From Vibrio tarriae (GTDB lineage Bacteria; Pseudomonadota; Gammaproteobacteria; Enterobacterales; Vibrionaceae), in NCBI RefSeq assembly GCF_002216685.1, contig NZ_CP022353.1, positions 1,488,001-1,552,000 of the forward strand: 64,000 bases of DNA, read 5' to 3'. Made by a program: the position numbers and the translations under genes. The notes beneath the pieces are model-generated. The model had not been told where the DNA came from. It saw only the letters and a list, made by a program, of their open reading frames with translations, and searched no databases. Shown here one piece after another: positions 27,767-36,643 of the stretch (within the stretch, counting starts at the first letter, position 1; every line of letters begins with the position of its first letter).

Positions 27767-27813
27767 CCTATTCCCTATGTAGGTTAATCGGTATTTCGGT
27801 TCTCCCTACCGAT

Positions 27814-27840
27814 AAGGCGCATGATTGCGCCTTTTGTTTT
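27814..27840 (+). terminator. Terminator of the DUF2750 gene
   Basis: AAGGCGC (27814-27820) and GCGCCTT (27827-27833) around the loop ATGATT, followed by TTGTTTT. Confidence 0.85.
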
Positions 27841-28058
27841 TTATCAGTTGAGATATACCAAAGACTTTGCGCTAAAAGCATTCGGAAAATGCGTTCATCT
27901 TCATGAATTCGGCAATCTTTAAAGTATAAGAGTAACAGGCGTTGCTAACCCTAGTGCTACTTAGAGAGTAATAAAAAGAAGTCCAAAGAGTGCATTTGGA
28001 CTTCTACTTTGACGATACTGCATTTAATAATGACTGACGGATTATTAGCCGCTAATGA

Positions 28059-28868
28059 CTAGAACAATTTTTGCCCAATGAACAGTTCAGTATAACTCTT
28101 GATACTCATTTTATTAATCGGATCTCTTGGTTCGATTTTTTTGTGAGCACGTACCATCATGCCTAACTCACAAGTCTTGAAATCGTTTACTAACTTACTG
28201 TAATCCAACCCATAATTTTCGGACAAAGATAACATCATTTGATCTGTTTCTAGAAGCGCTTCAGTATTTCCAATCGCGTCATATCTCACACGTGTATTAT
28301 TTTGATCTAAGCAATCTACAGAAATGTGATTCACTTCATAGGTGTAACCATTTTGCCAGTTTAACACCCATAATTGCATCTCATTGCTTGCGTTGAGATC
28401 AATAGCTACTTTAACTGATTTGGCTAAAGATTGAATTGCATTACTCTCCACAAGTACATCACCTTTAAACCAAGATATTTCGTAAGTTTGTCCATCTACG
28501 GGGACATCCTCCGCCAAAAATATAATTTGGTGCGGCCCTTGTTTTAATGGATAACTTATTCCGTCCACCAATAGTTCAAATCTATGATCGTACGGTAACT
28601 TAATTTCTGAACTATTCCCTAACTTATCTTGCCCGTACATATCCACGAAAACAGTATATCTTTCTTTAATGCCTACTTGTGCTGGATCATGAATGAATTG
28701 AATATTAGACCTCAACTTCTCTAATGGATAAGTGCAAGCCATTTCAGGCATGTTTCCGCAACTTACTTCTCCATCGGTACTTTCAACCGCTACCGATGAG
28801 CCATCACTACCACCACCACAACCGATAATCACAACCGAACATGCTGCTAACAAAGTTTTTTTTAACAC
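28059..28868 (-). CDS. Predicted lipoprotein of unknown function
   Basis: A 269-aa protein with a lipoprotein signal: MLKKTLLAACSVVIIGCGGG, with the lipidated cysteine at about residue 17, followed by a Gly/Ser-rich linker. The mature part is mixed alpha/beta with several cysteines and has no family I recognise. It starts with GTG at 28868 (GGGA upstream). The gene is clearly more AT-rich than its neighbours and stands alone with AT-rich flanks, which suggests it may have been acquired separately. The 290 bases before it towards the DUF2750 gene hold only that gene's terminator and AT-rich sequence. Confidence 0.75.
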   Translation of the reverse strand: MLKKTLLAACSVVIIGCGGGSDGSSVAVESTDGEVSCGNMPEMACTYPLEKLRSNIQFIHDPAQVGIKERYTVFVDMYGQDKLGNSSEIKLPYDHRFELLVDGISYPLKQGPHQIIFLAEDVPVDGQTYEISWFKGDVLVESNAIQSLAKSVKVAIDLNASNEMQLWVLNWQNGYTYEVNHISVDCLDQNNTRVRYDAIGNTEALLETDQMMLSLSENYGLDYSKLVNDFKTCELGMMVRAHKKIEPRDPINKMSIKSYTELFIGQKLF

Positions 28869-28961
28869 ATCAATTCCCTAGATTTGCCTACAGTTAACAA
28901 AAAATAACTATATCAATACCTTGCTTATACATACTGTGAATAAGTTTGAAGTCACTCCAGA

Positions 28962-29008
28962 ATATACTTAAATGACATAGTGTGAGGGACTCAAGTAGGA
29001 AGGGGATA
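28962..29008. repeat. Short ERIC-like repeat
   Basis: The right end, CTCAAGTAGGAAGGGGATA, is nearly identical to other copies. The left end (ATATACTTAAATGAC) is diverged. The total length, about 47 bases, is close to the other short copies. Confidence 0.6.
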
Positions 29009-29069
29009 GTTCCACTGCACAAGCTTTGTTACACTTGCCCTCCTGTTAAACCCCATTCGGAACGCAAGC

Positions 29070-29645
29070 ATGCAATTAACTAAGCTGACGCAAGAGATCT
29101 TCGACCACTTATACCGTGATATCAGTGAATTCCGCCAAACCTTTGATCTGCCTGTCGCTGCACCACAAACCTTAAACTCCCAGGCTGACACCTTACACAC
29201 TTCTTTGGCGATTGAAGAGCTAACTGAACTTGCCCAAGCCGACAATAAAACCGAACAAGCGGATGCGATTGTGGATACCGTCTATGTGTTGATGGGAAGA
29301 TTGGTGCATTTAGGCCACGCTAAGGTAGAAGACAATCTAGCGATCAGCTATTTGATTGACCTACTTTTGCATGTCGCGGCCAACTTAAATATCGACTTTC
29401 TTCCATGCTGGGATGAAGTACACAGCTCCAACATGAGTAAAGTGTGTCGTAGTGAACAAGAGTATTTAGATACTGAGAAATTCTATGCTGAACAAGGTGT
29501 CAAGCTAATGGCGGTTCATCAAGGTGAGTACATTATTGCCAAATGCGCAGAGGATTTTATCTCTGAGTCCAAAACCGTGCGTCAGGGCAAAGTGCTGAAG
29601 TCAGTTTATTACCGACCAGCTGATCTTGCAGCACTCACTCAGTAA
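29070..29645 (+). CDS. MazG-like / PRA-PH-type nucleoside triphosphate pyrophosphohydrolase
   Basis: A 191-aa cytoplasmic protein of the all-alpha NTP-pyrophosphohydrolase superfamily. The metal-binding pattern EELTELAQADNKTEQADAIVD has the spaced Glu/Asp residues of the fold (about 50-70). Such enzymes hydrolyse NTPs or modified nucleotides to monophosphate and pyrophosphate, often as house-cleaning. The extended C-terminal half is less typical. It has only a weak ribosome-binding site (GGAACG). The gene is monocistronic; its substrate is unknown. Confidence 0.75.
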   Translation: MQLTKLTQEIFDHLYRDISEFRQTFDLPVAAPQTLNSQADTLHTSLAIEELTELAQADNKTEQADAIVDTVYVLMGRLVHLGHAKVEDNLAISYLIDLLLHVAANLNIDFLPCWDEVHSSNMSKVCRSEQEYLDTEKFYAEQGVKLMAVHQGEYIIAKCAEDFISESKTVRQGKVLKSVYYRPADLAALTQ

Positions 29646-29689
29646 TCAGCCTCTGCTTTACGTTGGTAAGGTATTGAGTATCCAGATAA

Positions 29690-29867
29690 AAAAAGGCCAC
29701 CTTAGTGACTAAGGTGGCATACTGCGTCTGATTGGGGCCAATCAGTTCAGCACAAACTCAATACTCTTATACCAAGGCACCATTCAGGAGAGAGTGCCAA
29801 GGGATCTGCCGAAGTGTGATGAGCCTAACAAGAACGAGAATGTATCAAACCTAGTACTGCGAATTGT
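29690..29867 (-). ncRNA. Candidate structured small RNA between btuD and the pyrophosphohydrolase gene
   Basis: The 384-base gap holds no credible protein gene but three inverted repeats in a row, all readable on the minus strand: GGCAC/GTGCC with a C/T-rich loop (29776-29798), a perfect 8-2-8 hairpin (29729-29746), and a strong terminator (29697-29719) followed by seven T. A possible promoter lies upstream: TTGCGC (29902-29897), a 17-base spacer, then AAATAT (29879-29874). This would give an RNA of about 180 nt. The loop sequence TCTCTCCTGAAT could pair with ribosome-binding sites. The alternative is a long structured 3' end of the btuD transcript. Confidence 0.5.
29697..29719 (-). terminator. 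Strong terminator pointing leftward
   Basis: GCCACCTTAGT (29697-29707) and ACTAAGGTGGC (29709-29719) form an 11-base inverted repeat. The A run at 29689-29695 gives a T tract on the minus strand only, so it ends a leftward transcript: btuD or the candidate small RNA. Confidence 0.85.
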
Positions 29868-30029
29868 GTGCCAATATTTTTTCTTTGCGATAAAAAGCGC
29901 AACTTATTGATAAATAAACAAATACCAAAACACTTTCTCACCTATTCTTCCAGAAACATGCGCTAAAACAGTGCTCCATGCGCCATGATTGGTCAACTCA
30001 GCACCTAGAGAAATGCCCGCTTCCTCAAC

Positions 30030-30785
30030 TCAATCGAACAGCAAATGAGCATGCCCTTCCAGTTCTACTCGGCGAATTGATGTGCCAAATACGGATTGCA
30101 GCGCTTCTTGAGTCAGTACTTCTTTCGCCCTACCTGCACAGTGTAGAACGCCACGACTGAGCAATAGCACTTGATCGGCGTGACGCAGAGTGCGGTTAAG
30201 GTCATGATTGGCCATGATCACCGTTAATCCCTGCCCTGCCATGCGCTCAATCAGACGATACAACAGGCTTTCTTGAGCAATATCCAATGGTGCCGCTGGC
30301 TCATCCCAAATCAGTAAACGCGCAGAAGGATTCAAAACCGGTGAGACCTGTAGACAACTTCCGGCCAGACGCACACGCTGCCACTCCCCCCCAGAAAGCT
30401 GGTGGATCGAACGGTGTAGTTTGTCATCAATATTGAGTAAACGACTGATCTGATCGATTTCGCGGGCGACTTCCGAGCGTTCTAGGGCTACGTTCGCAGG
30501 AACCGACAGCGCCAAATATTGGAAAACGTGCAGTTGAAAACTGGGTTTATCATTTTGCGCCAGATAAGCGCGATGGTGTGCGAGTTCAGATAAGCTTGCT
30601 TGACTCACGTCTAACCCATCTATCTGCACAGAACCAGAGAAAGGGATCATGCCCGCTAAGGCGGCAAGCAAGGTGCTTTTGCCACAGCCGTTGGGGCCAA
30701 TCACATGCCAAACTTCGCCAGCGTTAGCCTGCAATGACAACGGCAGCAGACGAGAATCCACCTGTAAGCTGTTAACATGAATCAT
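30030..30785 (-). CDS. btuD: Vitamin B12 ABC transporter ATP-binding protein BtuD
   Basis: A 251-aa ABC ATPase: Walker [10 protein letters not shown] (about 30-38), Q-loop AQND, signature [12 protein letters not shown], Walker [13 protein letters not shown] and the switch histidine in MANHDLN. It powers uptake of cobalamin across the inner membrane with BtuC and the periplasmic BtuF, which is not in this window. Its start overlaps the end of btuC by 14 bases, indicating coupled translation. Related siderophore importers have similar ATPases, but the B12 salvage genes nearby favour BtuD. Confidence 0.9.
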   Translation of the reverse strand: MIHVNSLQVDSRLLPLSLQANAGEVWHVIGPNGCGKSTLLAALAGMIPFSGSVQIDGLDVSQASLSELAHHRAYLAQNDKPSFQLHVFQYLALSVPANVALERSEVAREIDQISRLLNIDDKLHRSIHQLSGGEWQRVRLAGSCLQVSPVLNPSARLLIWDEPAAPLDIAQESLLYRLIERMAGQGLTVIMANHDLNRTLRHADQVLLLSRGVLHCAGRAKEVLTQEALQSVFGTSIRRVELEGHAHLLFD

Positions 30786-31779
30786 GGTTTCTCACCAACA
30801 TCCAGATAAAAATGGGCGCGCCCAGAGTGGTGGTGACCACTCCCAATGGCAATTCGCCGCTACCCAGCGCCAAACGCGCAATCAGATCCGCACTTACCAG
30901 CAATAACGCCCCGCACAGTGCAGACATTGGCAGCAACAGACGATTTTCCGAGCCTAACGTTAAACGCAGCAAATGAGGAACCACTAACCCAACAAAACCG
31001 ATCACTCCCCCCAGTGCTACGGAAGCCCCGACCAGTAGTGCGATAGCGAGAATGAGCCGCCAGCGAACACGATGAATATCGACCCCTAACTGTTTGGCAT
31101 GCCCTTCACCAAGCATCAGCTTATCCAAAACGCCACCTTGCAAGACAAGCCAAATCACTACAGGCACCGCCACCAAAGAGAGGAGATGTTGATACCAACT
31201 GACTCCTGCGACACTGCCCATTAACCAGTACATCAGTTGGCGCAAACCAAGGTCATCACTGAAATAGAAAGCCCAAGTGACTACCGCGCCAGACAAAATC
31301 CCCAATGCCACCCCGACCAGTAATAGCCTTGCGGTGGTCAAGCGTAACTTACGAGCCATCACCACCAAGAGCAACGTAAACAGCAGCGCGCCCAATACCG
31401 CGGCCGCCATAAAAGCCACAGGGGAATTTAAACTTGGGAAAAACAGCAGCAGAATAACCATCGCTACGCTTGCCCCACCCGATACCCCCACTACGCCCGG
31501 CTCAGCAAGCACATTGCCTAGCAACACTTGTAAGGTGGCTCCTGCCACGGCCAGAGAAGCCCCAATCACCGCCGCAGCCAGTAATCTTGGCAAACGCAGT
31601 TCCCACACTAGCTGTTGTTCGAGGGAAGACCAAGCGGAAAAAGGAGATAACCACAGCTCTCCCACCAACAAATAAAGGAAACACACACCCAAAAACAACC
31701 CGATCAGCAGATAACTGCTGCGTTGCCAGCGTTGCTGTTTATGTTGAAGCAGTCGATGAAAATCCATCTTGTCGTTCAT
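30772..31779 (-). CDS. btuC: Vitamin B12 ABC transporter permease BtuC
   Basis: A 335-aa FecCD-family permease with about ten membrane helices. Segments such as [33 protein letters not shown] and DLRQLMYW-type sequence ([12 protein letters not shown]) align with E. coli BtuC. It forms the B12 channel with BtuD. The first ATG (31779) lies only two bases after the T tract of a terminator hairpin (31782-31817) and has no ribosome-binding site; a second ATG at 31767 is also weak. How btuC is expressed is therefore not obvious. Confidence 0.9.
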   Translation of the reverse strand: MNDKMDFHRLLQHKQQRWQRSSYLLIGLFLGVCFLYLLVGELWLSPFSAWSSLEQQLVWELRLPRLLAAAVIGASLAVAGATLQVLLGNVLAEPGVVGVSGGASVAMVILLLFFPSLNSPVAFMAAAVLGALLFTLLLVVMARKLRLTTARLLLVGVALGILSGAVVTWAFYFSDDLGLRQLMYWLMGSVAGVSWYQHLLSLVAVPVVIWLVLQGGVLDKLMLGEGHAKQLGVDIHRVRWRLILAIALLVGASVALGGVIGFVGLVVPHLLRLTLGSENRLLLPMSALCGALLLVSADLIARLALGSGELPLGVVTTTLGAPIFIWMLVRNHDSC

Positions 31780-31781
31780 AG

Positions 31782-31817
31782 AAAAAAGAATGGCCTAACC
31801 TTACCGTTAAGCCATTC
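31782..31817 (-). terminator. Terminator hairpin directly before the btuC start codon
   Basis: GAATGGCCTAAC (31788-31799) and GTTAAGCCATTC (31806-31817) form a 12-base stem with one G-T pair. The A6 at 31782-31787 gives a T6 tract on the minus strand. It ends astE transcription 31 bases past its stop but touches the btuC start, so read-through, attenuation or a leaderless btuC transcript has to be considered. Confidence 0.7.
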
Positions 31818-31847
31818 AAATAGAAAGGAGATCATTACCAAGCAAGA

Positions 31848-32876
31848 TCAGTCGTACACCAGTTGGTCATCTTCATAGCGCGTATTCACCTTACACACCA
31901 TCAAGGCGGCACGCTGGCCGATGGCCACATTGCGGTTCGGGAAAACAATCGCTTCCCCTTCATTTTTCGCCATTAAAGGCTTATCGCCATCGTGACCAAA
32001 CACTTCCCCATGCATAAAGGCGGTGAAATTTTCCACATCATCACTGAAGCGGAAATCAAAATCATCGTGCAGGCGTACTATGGTGCGGCTGACTCGGTAC
32101 ATCACCGTTTTTCTCGGTAAGTGCTCTGGTTTATGGCGAGAGATAAGATCACGCATCGCCAGATCAAAGGCCAACAGGCGATCTAATTGGTTTTCACCTA
32201 AACGGGCCACTTGACCAAGCTCTAAGGTTAAGGCTTGCGTGGCATAATGCTCGGCCGAATACCAACTAAACGTACTGGAGGGCGCATTCGATAGCATCAC
32301 TGCTTCAATATGGGCTTGCTCGATAAATTGCATCAGGCTACGACTGCGCACCGGATGACGGGCTTTCGGGCTTACTGCAAACGAATAGTGTTTCGAGCCT
32401 CGAATGGCACAGTGCAAATCTAGGTGCCAACGCGAGTGCTCTTCCGTGTTGGCAAAAAACTGTTTAAGCAGTACTTTGAGGTTATCGGCAATCGCCAGCT
32501 CAGTGCTCGGTTTGTGGGGCTTATCATCAAATAAGCGGTTGAGATTCTGCTCAATAAAACGGATATGACGCACTGTGGCTTGCGGGTGCGCCAGAATAAA
32601 CAAACAGCGTTCAGCAACGGGTTGAAATCCGCTGACAATATCTTCAATCCATTTATCCAGCAGTTCCATAGGTGCGGTTTCATCACCATGCACCCCACAG
32701 GAGATCACCATATTTTTTGTCGCCACGTCCGTTTGAGCTGGGATCACTTCCAACACGCCACGTTGATGCAGCTTTAAGGTCACACCCTGCTCTGTACGTA
32801 TGGTTTGCGCGACCATGGGATGGTCAAGATCTAAGCTGTCGAAAAGAAAAGATTGGCGGAAGAGAGACTTCGTCAT
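31848..32876 (-). CDS. astE: Succinylglutamate desuccinylase AstE
   Basis: A 342-aa zinc carboxypeptidase-type hydrolase. Zinc ligands lie in CGVHGDETAPMELL (His and Glu, about 62-75) and in WHLDLHCAIRGS. AstE removes succinate from N-succinylglutamate, the last step of the arginine succinyltransferase (AST) catabolic pathway. AAGGAG precedes the ATG. The other ast genes are not in this window, so astE is separated from its pathway partners here. It reads into btuCD, but a terminator separates them. Confidence 0.92.
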   Translation of the reverse strand: MTKSLFRQSFLFDSLDLDHPMVAQTIRTEQGVTLKLHQRGVLEVIPAQTDVATKNMVISCGVHGDETAPMELLDKWIEDIVSGFQPVAERCLFILAHPQATVRHIRFIEQNLNRLFDDKPHKPSTELAIADNLKVLLKQFFANTEEHSRWHLDLHCAIRGSKHYSFAVSPKARHPVRSRSLMQFIEQAHIEAVMLSNAPSSTFSWYSAEHYATQALTLELGQVARLGENQLDRLLAFDLAMRDLISRHKPEHLPRKTVMYRVSRTIVRLHDDFDFRFSDDVENFTAFMHGEVFGHDGDKPLMAKNEGEAIVFPNRNVAIGQRAALMVCKVNTRYEDDQLVYD

Positions 32877-32985
32877 GCGCTACTCCTTTATTGCACAGCG
32901 GTATGTTAAGAAATTGTACGAACAATTTATGCCAAGATGATCGCACTTATCATCACCCATTCAATATCCGTGGTCGTTAACGGCA

Positions 32986-33112
32986 CTCTACCCAAACGGC
33001 TTGGAGTTGCAGGTGGAAAGTGATTCCCCATCATAGAAATACTCAGTGATTGGGGTGAGCGAATATAGCCAACACCGCTGCAGCTTCAAGTAGGAAGGAA
33101 TAGATCTTTTTA
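32986..33112. repeat. ERIC (IRU) repeat of about 127 bp, close to full length
   Basis: It starts CTACCCAAACGGCTTGGAGT and ends TGCAGCTTCAAGTAGGAAGG. The centre contains AGTGATTGGGGTGAGCGAA, very close to the ERIC core used for ERIC-PCR (AAGTGACTGGGGTGAGCG). It is the best-preserved copy in the window and an imperfect palindrome. It lies in the 315-base gap between cobC and astE, which holds no gene. Confidence 0.88.
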
Positions 33113-33191
33113 TTCCCAGCCAGACGACGATATAGGCGCGGATTCTACCACTAATTCAATGAGATGCTCCATATTCAATTCGCTTTATGGG

Positions 33192-33794
33192 CTAACAGCA
33201 AAGCGCATTTCCGATGCTGGTCACGCTCACTATCGGTGGCTCACCTGGATAAAGGACAAGCTCAGTCACCGATTGATGAGGAATGGTTAACCGAGTATGC
33301 CAGTGTGGGTTGCGCCAATCGACACCCAATACGTGTGCCAAAATCAAACGTATGGTCCCTGCATGGCAGATGATAAGCGTATCGCTCTCAAGCTGAGGTA
33401 ACCATTGTTGCCAAGCTTGACTCACTCTTTGATAAGCCTTAGCGAGAGGTTCAGCTTGTGGCAGTGTGTTCCTTGCGGGGTCTTGCCAAAAGGCATCCAA
33501 TATTGGCCATTGAGTCTCTAAGTCGGCAAAACTTTGTCCATCCAACTCACCAAAGTTAAGTTCTTGGAGCTGCGGGTCGAAATCGAGTATGCCATGCGGA
33601 CGAGCCGATTGGAGCAGTCGCGCCAGATCGGCGCAGCGACGTAAGGGTGAGCTTATCACACGAGTAAACGGCAGAGCGCTCAATTGGCTGGCTATCGCTT
33701 GTTGCACGCTCGGCTCCACCGCAACATCCGTTATACCATTCAGGGCTGCAGGGCCTTGTGTTTTGCCGTGACGCAGTAACCAAATTCGGATCAT
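33192..33794 (-). CDS. cobC: Alpha-ribazole phosphatase CobC (histidine phosphatase family)
   Basis: A 200-aa histidine phosphatase. The catalytic motif LLRHGKT lies at 6-12, with the second catalytic histidine in IICHAGTIR (about 142-150). It should dephosphorylate alpha-ribazole-5'-phosphate or cobalamin phosphate in the last steps of B12 nucleotide-loop assembly. It is the last gene of a cobT-cobS-cobU-cobC operon, beginning six bases after cobU. The family is broad, so the assignment rests partly on position. Confidence 0.88.
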   Translation of the reverse strand: MIRIWLLRHGKTQGPAALNGITDVAVEPSVQQAIASQLSALPFTRVISSPLRRCADLARLLQSARPHGILDFDPQLQELNFGELDGQSFADLETQWPILDAFWQDPARNTLPQAEPLAKAYQRVSQAWQQWLPQLESDTLIICHAGTIRLILAHVLGVDWRNPHWHTRLTIPHQSVTELVLYPGEPPIVSVTSIGNALCC

Positions 33795-33800
33795 GCCTTG

Positions 33801-34340
33801 CTACTCGCCTTTTAAACGCTGTGGCAGCCCCGCCACGACAAACGTCACCGAATCGGCTAATGCCGCGATTTTCTGGTTCATCCATCCCGCGTGATCAACA
33901 AACATTCGAGTTAATTCGCCCATCGGTACGACTCCCATACCCACTTCATTGCTGACCAAGATAATGTGGGCTTGGGTTTGAGCCAATGCCGCTAACAGCG
34001 AATCGACATGCTGCTCAATCCGCGCTGCGGAGAGCGCGGCTTCGTGTTCAAAAAGCAGATTATTGAGCCATAACGTGAGGCAATCGACTAACACCACATC
34101 CTGGCGTTGAAAACGAGTTAACGCCTCAGCCAAAGCCAGCGGCACTTCATGTTCATTCCACTCTGCGGTTCGTCGGGCTTGATGATGGGCAATACGCTCG
34201 CGCATCTCATCATCTAAGGCCGTGGCGGTCGCCACATAATGCAAGGTCGCACCCGAAGCTTGTGCGGTTTGTTTGGCGAGCAACTCTGCGTGACTCGATT
34301 TACCACTACGGGCACCGCCCAAAACGAAATGAACCGTCAC
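33801..34340 (-). CDS. cobU: Adenosylcobinamide kinase / guanylyltransferase CobU
   Basis: A 179-aa bifunctional enzyme that phosphorylates adenosylcobinamide and then adds GMP. The P-loop GGARSGKSS lies at 8-16, and VLVDCLTLWLNNLL is typical of CobU. It starts with GTG at 34340, preceded by AGGAGG located at the end of cobS. The length is standard. It forms AdoCbi-GDP for CobS. Confidence 0.95.
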   Translation of the reverse strand: MTVHFVLGGARSGKSSHAELLAKQTAQASGATLHYVATATALDDEMRERIAHHQARRTAEWNEHEVPLALAEALTRFQRQDVVLVDCLTLWLNNLLFEHEAALSAARIEQHVDSLLAALAQTQAHIILVSNEVGMGVVPMGELTRMFVDHAGWMNQKIAALADSVTFVVAGLPQRLKGE

Positions 34341-34348
34341 TTTGCCTC

Positions 34349-35134
34349 CTAAATCATCACTTCATGCTGTAAAAAAGCAAGCAAGATCAGATAGATCAGA
34401 ATCTCCATCAACTGCTGTGCGGCCCCAAGGCAATCGCCGGTAAAGCCACCCAAACGTCTGATAAGCCATTGACGGAAAATCTGTCTGAAAATCAAGCAGG
34501 CCGAAATCATTACCGCAATAAACTGCCCTGAGAAGTAGAGTAGTGTCGCCAAGGCGGTGAGCGCCAAAATCACCAAATCAGTACCCGACTGCTGCTGCGC
34601 CAGCGGCTTACTTTTACTGCTGTCGGTATCGGAGACATAAGGCGTATTACGAATAAAAGACGCCGCCACCGCGCGGCTTAGGGTATAAGCCAGTAACCAA
34701 ACAGGAACCAGTGAAGTAAGATCGGCCAATTCGGTGAGTAGCAAATATTTACCCAGCAAAACCATAATCAAAGCGCTAGAGCCATAAGTGCCAATGCGGC
34801 TGTCTTTCATGATCTCTAGACGGCGCTCAGCCGTCATACCACCGCCCACGCCGTCAGCCATATCCGCTAAGCCGTCTTCATGAAAGGCGCCAGTCAATAA
34901 CAAGCTCAACACCATGGTCAAAAACACGCTGATGTTGGTAGAAAAAAGCTGCGTCGCGAGCGAGTAAACCAAAGCGCAAATCGCCCCGAGCAGGAGTCCA
35001 ACCAGAGCAAAATAGCGCCCAGCTTGATTCATTCGCTCACTGCTATAAGGCAAACTCGCCGGCACAGGAATGCGTGAGAAGAAGCTCACGGCCAGCAAAA
35101 ACAGCTCCAGTTGATAACGTAAAATGGCAGCCAT
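34349..35134 (-). CDS. cobS: Adenosylcobinamide-GDP ribazoletransferase (cobalamin synthase) CobS
   Basis: A 261-aa integral membrane enzyme with about six to seven hydrophobic segments. The metal-binding signature [15 protein letters not shown] (about 86-100) followed by [11 protein letters not shown] is characteristic. It joins AdoCbi-GDP to alpha-ribazole (phosphate). Its ATG overlaps the stop codon of cobT by one base (TAATG). Confidence 0.95.
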   Translation of the reverse strand: MAAILRYQLELFLLAVSFFSRIPVPASLPYSSERMNQAGRYFALVGLLLGAICALVYSLATQLFSTNISVFLTMVLSLLLTGAFHEDGLADMADGVGGGMTAERRLEIMKDSRIGTYGSSALIMVLLGKYLLLTELADLTSLVPVWLLAYTLSRAVAASFIRNTPYVSDTDSSKSKPLAQQQSGTDLVILALTALATLLYFSGQFIAVMISACLIFRQIFRQWLIRRLGGFTGDCLGAAQQLMEILIYLILLAFLQHEVMI

Positions 35135-36159
35135 TACACTGTGACTCCTGCATCAGCAAAACTGGCCATATGGTTGTAAAACTCCACAGCAGCACGGACA
35201 AGACCAAGAGCCAACACGGCTCCGGTGCCTTCACCTAAACGTAAACCTAAATCCAACAGTGGTTCTGCTACTAGCATTTCTAATACTGCGCGGTGCCCCG
35301 TTTCTTGTGAGCAGTGGGCAAACAGCAAAAAGTCTCGTACATTCGGCTCGATTAAGGTCGCAACATAAGCTGCAACCGTCACAATGAAACCGTCCACCAG
35401 CACTGGGGTTTGCTTTTCGTATGCCCCCATAAATGCCCCGACCATTTGGACAATTTCAAACCCGCCGACTTGCTGCAAGACATCTTGTGGCGCAGCGCCT
35501 AAACAGCGCTCAACACCTTGGGTGACCAACGCTCGTTTACGTTGGTACTGCTCATCCGTAATGCCGGTGCCACGTCCAACACACACTTCAATCGGCAAGC
35601 CGGAGAGTGCCGCTAAGATTGCTGCTGCACTGCTGGTATTGCCAATGCCCATCTCACCAAACATCAATAGATTACAGCCCGACTCAACTTCACGATGAAT
35701 CAACGCCTTGCCGAGTGCGATTCCCTGTTGCACCTGCTCTGAAGACATGGCGGCTTGCTCGGCCAAATTATGCGTACCCGCACCGAGACGCTGCGCAATC
35801 AAATCCGCGTGAGCGGGCTGAGCTCGCAAAATACCGCAGTCAATCACCCGCATCACGGCGTGTTCAGTACGACAAAAACAGTTGATGGCCGCGCCGCCCG
35901 CGAGAAAATTTTGCACCATTTGCTCAGTCACTGCGCTTGGCGCAATACTGACACCTTGCGCAGCGATGCCGTGATCGGCGGCAAAAACCAAAACGGTCGG
36001 CTGATGAATCGCCAGTTGAGTTACCGCTTGATCTTGGTTTTGGCTTTGGATTAGTGCTAAATGATGCGCGACGCGCTCAAGTTGCCCTAGCGCCCCGAGT
36101 GGCTTGGTTTTTTGATCGATTCGTTGTTGGATTTCGGCGCTGAATGAGCGATCTAACAT
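35134..36159 (-). CDS. cobT: Nicotinate-nucleotide--dimethylbenzimidazole phosphoribosyltransferase CobT
   Basis: A 341-aa enzyme that activates the lower ligand of B12 by making alpha-ribazole phosphate. [14 protein letters not shown] and the C-terminal [12 protein letters not shown] with the catalytic glutamate identify it. I chose the ATG at 36159 ([15 protein letters not shown]) with AAGGATG upstream; a longer frame reaches 36243 but lacks a ribosome-binding site. First gene of the cobT-S-U-C operon. No cobalamin riboswitch was recognised upstream by eye. Confidence 0.95.
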   Translation of the reverse strand: MLDRSFSAEIQQRIDQKTKPLGALGQLERVAHHLALIQSQNQDQAVTQLAIHQPTVLVFAADHGIAAQGVSIAPSAVTEQMVQNFLAGGAAINCFCRTEHAVMRVIDCGILRAQPAHADLIAQRLGAGTHNLAEQAAMSSEQVQQGIALGKALIHREVESGCNLLMFGEMGIGNTSSAAAILAALSGLPIEVCVGRGTGITDEQYQRKRALVTQGVERCLGAAPQDVLQQVGGFEIVQMVGAFMGAYEKQTPVLVDGFIVTVAAYVATLIEPNVRDFLLFAHCSQETGHRAVLEMLVAEPLLDLGLRLGEGTGAVLALGLVRAAVEFYNHMASFADAGVTV

Positions 36160-36317
36160 GCGGGCATCCTTACTTCTTTTTAAGGCATGAAAACAAATGC
36201 GGCACAGTCTACTCGCTCTGAACAACAAAGCAAAAGCCTTCACTTATTTTGCCTACTACACCACACTCTCAGCGCAAACGACTTGCCGCCGCGTCTGACA
36301 TTAGTCTCGGCATCCAA

Positions 36318-36363
36318 TATACCCACACTACTTGGAGTTACAGCTTCAAGTAGGAAGGAGATA
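36318..36363. repeat. Short internally deleted ERIC repeat
   Basis: TATACCCACACTACTTGGAG and TACAGCTTCAAGTAGGAAGG join the two ends of the ERIC element. It is nearly the same as the copy at 21764. It lies in the 335-base gap between cobT and the 28-aa gene at 36495; the rest of that gap shows nothing recognisable. Confidence 0.75.
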
Positions 36364-36494
36364 AGACGGATATAAGCATTTGAACCAGTCTGTCCTATAC
36401 TTTGGTACAAATAGTGCTTCATCTTTTAATGCTTCAGTTTGGTTATCCTGTTTTAACGTTGTCTCTTGCTTGAGACACCACAAGGAGCTGTACC

Positions 36495-36581
36495 ATGATT
36501 GCTAACCAAAGATCACCGAAACCAAAGCCGAATAAACCTGCCAATAAAAAAGGCAAGCGCGTACCGTTTGCACTGACCTAA
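36495..36581 (+). CDS. Very small basic protein, 28 aa
   Basis: The frame MIANQRSPKPKPNKPANKKG... ends in KRVPFALT. AAGGAG lies seven bases before the ATG, a near-ideal site. The peptide is very rich in lysine and proline, with no hydrophobic segment, suggesting a nucleic-acid- or ribosome-binding miniprotein. A terminator-type hairpin (36598-36635) begins 16 bases after the stop, although its T tract serves the other strand. No family is recognised. The strong initiation site makes translation likely. Confidence 0.5.
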   Translation: MIANQRSPKPKPNKPANKKGKRVPFALT

Positions 36582-36597
36582 TTCCATTGAAAAAGAA

Positions 36598-36635
36598 ATG
36601 CCCCTCAGGCCTGCGGAACACAGACCTGAGGGCAT
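36598..36635 (-). terminator. Terminator of msrB
   Basis: ATGCCC-CTCAGG on one side and CCTGAG-GGCAT on the other form a long hairpin. On the minus strand it is followed by TTTCTTTTTC. It lies just past the msrB stop and may also mark the end of the 28-aa gene on the plus strand. Confidence 0.75.
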
Positions 36636-36643
36636 GAGTTTAT

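Noticed and set aside
36160..36317. Cobalamin riboswitch before cobT or btuC
   Set aside because: No B12 box or the expected long aptamer was recognised; the space before btuC is too short for one.
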